Shown piece by piece: positions 24,592-34,500 of a stretch of DNA of 64,000 bases; position 1 is the stretch's first letter; every line of letters begins with the position of its first letter. This stretch comes from Proteles cristata cristata (taxonomy: Eukaryota; Chordata; Mammalia; Carnivora; Hyaenidae), in contig JAESUZ010000415.1 of assembly GCA_017311185.1 (NCBI GenBank), positions 947,501 through 1,011,500 of the forward strand, given 5' to 3'. The notes below the pieces were generated by a model that saw only the letters and a program-made list of their open reading frames with translations, had not been told where the DNA came from and made no database searches. The position numbers were made by a program, and so were the translations under genes.

Positions 24592-24811
24592 TTTGGAGGG
24601 GGGGGGAGTTCTTTTTTTTTAATTTTTAAATTTAAAACATTTTAAAATTTTTATTTATTTTTTAAATTTACATCCAAGTTAGTTAGCATATAGTGCAACA
24701 ATGATTTCAGAAGTAGATTCCTTAATGCCCTTTACCCATTTAGTCCATCCCCCCCTTCAGCTCTTCCAGCCACCCTCTGTTCTCCATATTTAAGAGTCTC
24801 TCTTGATTTTG
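24592..24811 (-). mobile_element. 5'-truncated LINE-1 3' end
   Basis: AATTTACATCCAAGTTAGTTAGCATATAGTGC, ATTCCTTAATGCCC and CCCATTTAGTCCATCCCCCC are the common carnivore L1 3' text, antisense here. The 18-base duplication taggttaggcctaattta at 24574-24591 and 24812-24829 marks a complete insertion. A GGAGGGGGG run lies between the left duplication and the T tract. Confidence 0.82.
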
Positions 24812-25564
24812 TAGGTTAGGCCTAATTTAAAGCAGGAAATGAAACAGGAATTTTAGGACACCAGGAGGAGGATTTTTCTATTTCTTTATCTTCTATTTAA
24901 AACAATGTTAAACAACATTTAGGTGATACTCATACCAGTTTAATTTTCTGTGGCTTTTTTTTTTGGAGCAGTTTTGGGACAATAGGCAATTTGGCCTGCT
25001 GTCAATAGACAAAGCGGTGGCTGTGGTTAAGTCGCTACTTCAAAAAGAAAAGTTGTTGGTCCACTTTTATTACTTCCCTTGGGCAGGACACTTCATATTC
25101 TGTAAGAGTCCTAGGAAAACAACAAGCCAGCATAAGGTCTGGACGGAGGTTTTTTAGAGACACGTTGTTGCAACAATACGTGTGCCTTATTTTCAGAGAA
25201 AGGTGCACACAGATAATCCTTAAGCACAGTAGATACAAGTTACAATTTATGAAAGTTTAGCTGGAGATGATCAAAGCAGAGGACTTGGGAAGAAAAACAG
25301 ATCACGTAGAGGTCAGCTGAGGCAAACTGTGAAGGATGACTGGGAAGAAAGGAGTTTACCTGGAGGATGAGAGCGGGCGGGAGGGGCACAGCCATTGGAA
25401 GGGCTGGGCTGTGCATATTCAATATCATTGCATCTAAATAGGAGCCGGTAGAGGGATTCTAGAAACGTAGGCAATGACTGGATTAAAGCAATACCTTTTA
25501 TTGTATTTCACTTTTAAGTTGCGTGTCTAGGTTGGAAATGTTTCTTTTAAAATGTGCAAGTCTT

Positions 25565-25784
25565 GGGGCGCCTGGGTGGCTTAGTAGGTGAAGCGTCCGA
25601 CTTTCGCTTAGGTCATGATCTCGCGGTTTCGTGGGTTCGAGCCCCGTGTCGGGCTCTGTGCTGACTGCCAGCTCAGAGCCTGGAGCCTGTTTCAGTCTGT
25701 GACTCCCTCTCTCTCTGGCCCTCCCCTGCTCACGCTGTCTCTCTCTCTCTAGAAATAAATAAAACATTTAAAAAAAAATTTTTA
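25565..25784 (+). mobile_element. CAN-SINE, type B
   Basis: Sense copy from GGGGCGCCTGGGTGGCTTAG to TCTAGAAATAAATAAAACA, flanked by aatgtgcaagtctt. Confidence 0.95.
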
Positions 25785-26094
25785 ATGTGCAAGTCTTTTT
25801 CTCTTCCTAGTTCTAAAGCTTTTTAAAGTAAGAAATGGTGTCAAATTCTGAGATTACTCTTGACCTCTCTTGAGTTGTTAGTCTTTCTCTGTGGTTGAAT
25901 TGTGTGAAACCTGGGAGTTTGTACCTATCAATAGGGAATCTTCATTCTTTTCTTGTGCCTTTAGGCCAGGCTGTGATATCACTGTTACCTCTGCTTTGGA
26001 ATCATTCAGGAGCATTACCTGTTACATAAAAAATCCTACAATGCTTCTACTTTTGTGATTAAAAATTGCCTTTTAAATATACTTCTTCCCATAG

Positions 26095-26419
26095 ACTTCT
26101 GTGAATGTTAAATTGCCGTGTAATATGTCAAGAAATAATTTGGAAACATCTACTTGTAAAATGACAGAGCCATTTAATTTTGAGAAAAATGAAAAGCTTC
26201 CATCGCATGATTCTTTAAGAAGTCCTGGAGGACATGCTAACCACCCTAATTTCCGGTTGAAAAGCCCAGAAAATGGAAATAAAAAGAACAATTTTTTGCT
26301 TTGTGAGCAAACCAAACAGTATTTGGCTAGTCAGGAAGACCGTTTGGTATCTTCAAACTCTAATGGCATCAGTGGAGAGGTGGTTGGATCCAAAGGAGAC
26401 AGGAAAAAGTTGCCAACAG
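26095..26419 (+). CDS. TDRD1: TDRD1 exon 2 (first certain coding exon; CDS from 26125)
   Basis: Acceptor CCCATAG at 26094, donor ACAG|GTGAGT at 26420. It encodes residues 1-98 plus one base, a disordered Asn/Ser/Lys-rich leader. The ten codons between the acceptor and ATG 26125 are open in the same frame (TSVNVKLPCN). Confidence 0.93.
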
Positions 26420-28345
26420 GTGAGTGGAAACTACAGGTTTAATGCTTCTTGATTCTGGTGGTTTCTTTGGCTTATCACAAGTATGTAATTACACACCCAT
26501 GGACTATTAACAGAACAACTAAATGGCTACCTTATAGTATTTGCATTTAAATATTAATCTAGAAGGAAAAACCAGGTGTCAAGTAGCTGTCTTTGGCTAG
26601 ATTCATCACAAAAAGGATTCCTGAGGAGAGAAAGTCTACACATGAGCCTCCTCCCACCCCCCCCATTGAAGAATTAGGAATGTAGAAATACTGTACTCTA
26701 CCTTTTTATGGGATATCTAAAGATTGACCATATTTTTAAAATACTATGCAAATTGTATGCGTACAAAAGCTTACAAAAATATAGCTAAGACATTGTTTCA
26801 TTATTTTTTTTTTTAATTGTTCCTTTAGTCCTAATTTCAAAAACCTGGTTTCTAAGGAGGCTGGGCCCTGGGTGAATGCATATCAGACATGATCTTTTAA
26901 TGTTATGGTGATGTAGTTCTGGCACGGGTTTCCCAAGAGGTCAAAACTATTTTCTCTCCTAATAAAATATCATTTGCCTTCTTTGTTGTGCTGACTTTAC
27001 GCTGATGATGCAAAAGGAAAAATGAGTAAACTGCTAGTGCCTTGTTAGCTCCACCTGGGCAGGGACACCAGCCTGGGCTAGAGGCCAGTGAGGTTTTCAC
27101 TGCTCTGCACTTGTAGTTAAGACCAAGCCAGAAGTACCAGTTTTACTAAAGCATGTCCTTGACAAAGCAGTAAGACTTACTATGAAATCTTGAACGTTGG
27201 GTACGGGTAGTTTTAGTATTTTGTGTAAAAAAGTGGGAATTATCCCTAACTTCTGCTTCATAGCGAAGTAGGAAAAGCATGTGTGTATGATTGAGTTCTG
27301 AGCTGTATGGAAACTCTTTTCTTGGAACCTCATTTTTACTTTAAAAGAATGACAAACTCTGGTTATTCGGATTTAGATATCTGACAGTCTCAAAAATGAA
27401 CAAAGTGAACCTGTCACTTCAAGGAAAACACCTGACAGTATTTTGTTGCTAATGATAAAATTCAAGCTTTTGAGCAAACATGAGAATTTTAGGAAGCTTG
27501 TATCTGCCACTCTGCATGACAACTTCTCAATGCTTAAAGACTTCTCTGGTGAGATACATGGTGATCTTAACTAACACACATGAATTTTTCAATATTGTGT
27601 AATGAAGTCTGTCTACATTTGGAAGATCTGCACAACTCAGTTTCTCAGTTTTTTCCAAATGAACAATGCATGATGTTGCAGTCACGTATAGGTAAGCATC
27701 CACTCAAAGTGCAAGAGGAATCCATGGATTCCAGTGCCATATTATGAATAAGTTTTAGAGTCCACACTGCAACTAATTACCATGAGTTTTGCCATGATAT
27801 TAAAGGAAAATATCCATAATTATGTGAGAAGGCCATTAAATACTTCTCCGTTTTGTAACCATGTATCTGTGAGAGCCCCGATTTTCTTTATAGTCTTCAA
27901 TCAAAGCAGCCATATCACAGTGGATTGAATGCAAAAGCAGATGTGAGTCTAACTAATATTAAACATTAAAGAGATGTGCAAAAATGTAAAACAGTGCTAC
28001 TCATAATTTTCTTTTCTTTTCGCTTTTTTTTTTTTTTTTTTTTTGCTTTAGAAAATGTAATTGCTAGGGCTCCTGGGTGGCTCAGTCTGTTAAGCATCCG
28101 ACTTTGGCTCAGGTCATGATCTCACTGTTCGTGGGTTCGAGCCCCATGTGCTGACAGCTCAGAGCCTGGAGCTTGTCTCAGATTTTGTGTCTCCCTTTAT
28201 CTCTGACCCTCCCCTGCTCACACTGTCTCTCTTTCTCAGAAATAAAAAAGAAAAGAAAATCTAGTTGCCTTAAAAATAAAAACCATATGTACATGTAATG
28301 AATTTATTGTTAAATGTTTTTAGTTTAATTTTAATTTCTTTTTTT

Positions 28346-28378
<33 letters not shown>

Positions 28379-31300
28379 GAGAGAGCTTTACAACCAATGT
28401 GGAGCTTCAACTCGTGACCCTGAGATCAAGAGTCACATGCTTTATTGATTGAACCAGCCAGGCACCCCTTAATTTCTAACATTAGTAAATAGTGACAGAC
28501 GTGAGCCATATAAACAAAATCTCCTTGAGGTTCTCTGTCATTTCTAAGTGTGTTACTGAGTCCAGGATTCAGAAATGTCTGAGAACTGCTGCCTTAGTGA
28601 ATGGAGAAAAGTTCACAGTAAAGAAGAGTGGTATTTAAGGAAGTTTCAGACAAACCTTATTTATCATTAGGAAAAAGTAGGATTGCTTATTTGTAGTGTA
28701 GCTTTAAGGCTATTATGGTATAGTTTTATTACTTGAATATCTAATTATGGTATTGTACATTTCTAGAAATAAAGTAATATTTGGCTTTTATGTTTTCCCT
28801 CTCTAGGAAACTCAGTGTCACCATTAAATGTTGGAAACAATTCACCACCCAAAGAAGTAAGTAGTGTAAGGCTTTTTTTTTTCTTTCTTTTTTTCTGTTT
28901 TGTGTTTTTGGGTAAAGATTTTAAACAAACTTTGTATTGTGTTAATGAAGAATTACTCAATTTTCAGATACTAGTCAAGGTCAAGCTTCCACTTCTTTGA
29001 CCTAGTACCTTTTAAAAACAGTTCTTTCTTTTTAGGTAATTGTAGATTGTCATGCAATTGCAAATGCAACTCTGCAATTGACCTGCAGAAATAATACAGA
29101 TCTTGAGAAGCTGTTTCCCCATTTTTCCCCTGTGGTAACTTGCTAACTTGCTGCAGAACTTTGTACATATGACAACTAGGAGATTGACAGTGATGCAGTC
29201 AAGATACAGAACATTTCCATCATTGCCTGTGTGCTTTGTTTTATAGCCCTATCCATTTCTCCCTTGCCCTTACCACCTCCTTAATCTGTGGAAGCCACTA
29301 TATCTATTCCACATCCACAATTTTGTCATTTCGAGGATATTGCGTAAATGGAGTCCTACAATATGTCACCTCTTGGGATTGGATATTTTCACTCAGCATA
29401 ATTCTCTAGAGATTCACCTAGGCTGTTGTATCAATAGTTGTGTTTTTATTGCTGAGTAGTAGTGCATGGTTTAACATTCACAGGTTGAAGTTCATCTGCA
29501 TTGTTTCCAGTTTTTGACTCTTTCAGCTAAAACTGTTCTAAATATTCACATGCAAGGTTTATTTGAACAGAAGTTTTTTTGTTTTTGTTTATTTTTGCTC
29601 TTGGATAAATGCCTAGGAGTGCAATTTCTGGGTCATATAGTATCACATACTGAGTTTAAGAAACCACTAAAGCATTTTCTAGCATAGCCATACTATGACA
29701 CGTTCCCACAGAGAAAATCTGCATCCAGCATCACCACCAGCTTTCAGTGGTGGTAGTATTTTTATTGTCCCCATTCTCATAGGTGTGTGGTGATATTTCA
29801 TTGTGGTTTTGTGTACCCCCTTATGGCTAATGATAACAGATTGACCATGTGTATATCCTTTTTGGCGAAGTGTTTATTCATATCTTGTATTCATTTTCAA
29901 ATATGGGTTGTTGATTTTTTAAACTGCTAAGTTTTGAAGGTTCTTTATGTATCCCAGATTCTAGTCTTGTCAAATCTGACTCACAAATGTTTTCTCCCAG
30001 TGTGTATCTTCTCTTTTCATTCTCTTACCAGAGTGTTTAGCAGAGCAAAAGTTTTTAATTTTAGTGATGTTCTAATCTATTTTTCCTTTTATGGATTATG
30101 TTTTTGGTATCCAGTCTAGAAACTCTGTGCTACTTGAGCTCCAGAAAATTCTGGTTCCCACTCCCCCCCCCAGAAACTTTTATAGTTTTACATTTAGATT
30201 TGTGGTCCATTTTGAGTTACAGTTGTAACAGTTGTGAGACTTGGGTCAAGGCTGAATTTTTCATTTTGATTCCTAATTTCTCTAGTACTGTTGAAAATGA
30301 TGTGTTTTTTCTACTGAATTGTTTTTGCACTTGTATCAAAATTTAGTTGGGCATATTTGTGTGGATCTATTCTGGAGTTTCTATTTTTTTCCATTGACCT
30401 ATCTATATATCCCTCCAACAACACCACACAGTACGGGAGCTATGTAGTAAGTCTTGAAGTTGGGTACTGTGATTCCTCCCACTTTTTTTTTTTTTTTAAT
30501 GTTATTTTTGAGAGAGAGACACACCTACAGAGCATGAGCCGGGCCGGGAGTGGGGTGCACAGAGAGAGAAAGAGACACAGAAAAGCAGGCTCCAGGCTCT
30601 GAGCTGTCAGCACAGAGCCTGATGCTGGGCTCGAACCCATGAGCTGTGAGATCATGACCTGAGCTTAAGTTGGACACTTAACTGATTGAGCCACCCAGGT
30701 GCCCCACTTTTTTTTTTTCCCCAAGACAGTTTTGGCTTGTATATAGTTCATATGCTTTCCATTTCATCCTAGAATAATCTTGTCCATATCTGCAAAAAGT
30801 CTTGCTGAGATTTTGATAGGAATTGCATTAAACCTGTATATCAATTTAAAGATTATTGGTACCTTTGTTGTGTTGAATCTTCCAGTCCGTGAACGTAATC
30901 TCTTTTCATTTTTACTTAGATCTTTTTTGATTTCTTTCACTTTATGGTTTTCGGCTTATAAATTCTGTGTGCATGTTGTTATATTTATACCTAGGTATCT
31001 TTTTTTAGTGATTATAAATGCTATTATATTTTTTTATTTCCATGTGTCATCATGTTCATTGCTAATATATATAAATATGGTTTTTGATGTTTCTCTTGTG
31101 TCCTGTGACTTTGCTGAAGTCACTTACTCTAGGGATTTTTTTGTAGATACCTTGGTATTTTTTATATAGGCAACTGTATCTCTGCAAATAGGAACAGTTT
31201 TATTTCTTTTCAATATATATATTTTTTGCTTTATTGCACTGGCTAGAATGTCTAGAACTGTGTCGAATAAAAGCGGTGACCGTAGATACCTTGCTTTATT

Positions 31301-31472
31301 TCCAAACTCAGTGGGAGCATTGAGTCTTTCACTATTAAGTATAATATGTTAGCTGTTAGCTGTAGGGTTTTTGTAGATAAGCCTTATCAAGTTGATGAAA
31401 TTTTCTATTTCTACTTTTTTGATAGTTTTTATCATGAATCAGTGTTGTTTTTATTTTTTAAAAATGCCTAAT

Positions 31473-31508
<36 letters not shown>

Positions 31509-34500
31509 ACAGACCGAGGATCCAAAGCAGGGCTTCAGAGGGGACAGAGCATGGGATGTAGTCTCCAGCCCAGAAGCCATATATGACATGGGACCTGAGC
31601 TGAAGTCAGACCCTTAACTGACTGAGCCACTCAAGTGCCCTGGTGTGGAGTTTTTCTAAATGTTTTTTCTTCATTCATTGATAATTGGCCCATTAATCTG
31701 TTAATTTGGTGGATTTCATTGATGTTTTAAAATATTCCTTGGGGCACCTGGGTGGCTCAGTCAGTTAAACATCCAGCTCATGATTTTGGCCCCGGTCATG
31801 AGGTCATCATCTCAGGGTGGGTCATGACATGGGTCATGAGATCGAGCCCAGTATTGGGCTGGGCACTGGGCATGGAGCCTGCTTAAGCCTTTCTAGCTCC
31901 ACCAACCCCACCCCACCCCCCGCCCACGTCACTCTTCTGTGTGTGTGCGTGCACTCTTTCTCTCAAAGAAAATAAATGTAACCAGCCTTACATCCCTGGA
32001 ATAAACTCTACTTTGTCATGATATAGAATTATTTTTCTATATTGCTGAATTACCATTTTGAGAAGGGTTTTTACGTCTGTTTTTATGAGCAATGTTTGTA
32101 ATTTTCTCTTTTTTTACTGTCTTTATATGGTTGTAAAATAAAGGTAATGTTAACTTTCTGAAAAAGAGGTTGTATAGAATTGGTGTTCTTTTTTTTTTAA
32201 ATTTAATTTAACTTAATTTTTTTTTGGTGTTAATTCTTTAAACATTTGGTAGTATTCTCCAGCAAAAACCAGCTAGGTATGAAGATTTCTTTTTTAGGAG
32301 TTTTAAAATTATTTGTTTCTTTAATATTTATAAGAGTATTAAAATTATGTCATATTGTGGTGATTTGTGATTTTTGAAAAATCAGTCCTTTCTGTCTCCA
32401 TCATGAGATCTATATGTGTAGAGTTGTTCAAAGTATTTCATTATTTTTATGTCTTCAGGGTCTATAGTAAGATCTACATTGTTTCATTCCTGATATTGGT
32501 AATTTCTGTCTTGTTTAGTTTTCAGTCTTGTTAGATCAATTTTATTGATCTTTTCAAAGAACTAGGTTTAGTTTCATTACTATTTCCCCCAAATTTTTAT
32601 TTTTAATTTCATTGATTTCTGCTGGTCTTTGTTTCCTTCTGTTTGCTTTGAGCATGACTTTTCTTATATTTTAGGTTCTTAAGATGGGAATTTAGATTAT
32701 TGATTTGAGACTTTTCCTCTTTTCTAATGTGTGAACTTAGTGCTATAAATTTCTCTCCTGGCAATACTTTAACTGTGTCCTACAAATTTTGATTAATTAT
32801 AATTTTCATTTTTTTCAGCATTCTTTATTTCCTTTGGGACTTCTTTGACCCATGAGTTCTTTAGAAGTTCATTGTTGAGGGAGGGTTATCAAAGTTCTAA
32901 TCTGTTTTCAGTTTAGTTTTGCTTCCCAGGTGCTTCTATTCTAGAAGACTAGAAGACTGTTGTACTTACCGTATTTTTGTTTAATGTGTTCTTCTCTCCC
33001 TTTTGTTCCAGCATTCTTTCCTTTATCATTTCCTGTATGTTTAGAGAACTTCCTTTAGCCAGCATTCTTACAGGGTAGGTCTGCGGGTGACAGATTCTTA
33101 CTTCTCTTTCATTAAAGAAGGTCTTGATTTCTTCTTTTCTGCAGGATATTTTTCCTGGATAAGTTTCTCAGCTCATGGCTTTTTTCTTTCAGCGCTTGAG
33201 ACATGTTGTGCTACTTTCTGCTGTTCTCCATGGTATCTGATAAGAAATCTATTCTCCTCTGAATTATTTTTTCCCCATAAGTAAGATGTCCTTTCCCTCT
33301 CTCTGCTTTTAAGCTTTTTTTTCTTTGTCTTTAGGTTGAAGAATTTGAGTAAGATGTGTCTTTGTGTGGATTTCTTTGATTTGGCATGAAATTTGCTCAG
33401 CTTCTTGATTTTGTGGAAATTTATCTTTTGCCAAATTTTATAAGTTTGAGGCATTTTTTTAATTTGAGAACTTCAGTTTTAATGGTTTGTTTTTTTTTAA
33501 CTTTTTTGTTTTGTTTTGTTTTTTATTGAGAGACCGAGATAGAACATGAGCATGGGAGAGGAGAGAGATGGGGAGATGCAGAATCTGAAGGAGGCTTTAG
33601 GCTCTGAGCTGTCCGCACAGAACCCAATGCAGGGCTTGAACTCCCAAACCACAAGATCATGATCTGAGCAAAAGTCAGACACTTAACTGACTGAGCCACC
33701 CAGGCGCCCTTTAATTGTTATTTATTTATTTATTTATTTATTTATTTCTGAAACAGAGAGACAGCATGAACAGGGGAGGATCAGAGAGAGAGGGAGACAC
33801 ATAATCTGAAATAGGCTCCAGGCTCTGAGCTGTCAGCAGAGAGCCCAACGCGGGGCTCGAACCCATGAACCATGAGATACTGACCTGAGCCAAAGTCATA
33901 TGGTTAACCGACTGAGCCACCCAGGTGCCCCTAATTGTTTATTTTTGAGAGGCAGAGCATGGCAGGAGGTGGACAGGCAGAGAGAGAGGGAGACAGAATC
34001 TAAATACAGCTTAGAGCCAGACATGGGGCTCAAACCCACTAACCGTGAGATCATGAACTGAGCTGAAGTCAGACGCTTAACCAACTGACCCACCCAGGTA
34101 CCTCAGGACTTTGTTCAGTTCTGCCTGCTTTCTCCTCTCCTTCTGGGACTCTGAAGACATGAATGTTAGATATTTTGTCACAGTCCCAGAGGTCTTTGAG
34201 ACTCTGTTAATTTTAGTTTTTTTCCTCCACTAGGTTTTTTTCTCTGATGTTCAGATTAGGCATTTTCTGTTGTTCAGTTTTCAAGTTTACTGATTTTTGC
34301 CTCTGTTCCCTCCATTCTGCTATTTGCCTCTGTTCCCTCCATTCTGCTAATTGCATTTTAAATTTTTCTTATTTTACTCTTCAGTTGTAAAACTTCCATT
34401 TTCTTCCTTATGTCTTCTGTTTCTTTGCTGAGACTCTTCATATATTTCAAGTGTGCTCATAACTGCTTATTACTTATGGCTGCTTTAAAATCTTTATCAA

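Larger units (their letters stand above)
16872..26094 (+). other. TDRD1 intron 1
   Basis: Between the predicted CpG-island exon and the acceptor TTCTTCCCATAG at 26083-26094. It holds about ten CAN-SINEs and one LINE-1 3' fragment. 17300-19026 (possibly with MIR/L2-like debris), 19210-20512 and 22736-24041 show no supported gene. A GC box (CTCCGCCCCC) lies near 17447. Confidence 0.65.
26850..28592 (+). mobile_element. fossil hAT-Charlie DNA transposon with transposase relic
   Basis: In TDRD1 intron 2. Diagnostic text includes GAGGTCAAAACTATTTTC near 26937, CATGTCCTTGACAAAGCAGTAAGA near 27152, GAACCTGTCACTTCAAGGAAAACA near 27407, CATTTGGAAGATCTGCACAACTCAG near 27617, TGCAAAAATGTAAAACAGTGC near 27978 and a terminal GTCTGAGAACTGCTGCC near 28577. 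This recalls an autonomous Charlie-group (hAT, ZBED-like) transposase in sense orientation. The frame is broken by stops and shifts, and two SINEs interrupt the 3' end. The family is from memory and the left end is approximate. Confidence 0.72.

Noticed and set aside
30780..31169. 129-codon plus-strand frame
   Set aside because: This is the antisense reading of a LINE-1 ORF2 end, not a gene.
31475..31504. (GA)n, (TTTA)n and (TA)n tracts as possible regulatory DNA
   Set aside because: All lie in SINE bodies or tails and are explained by them.
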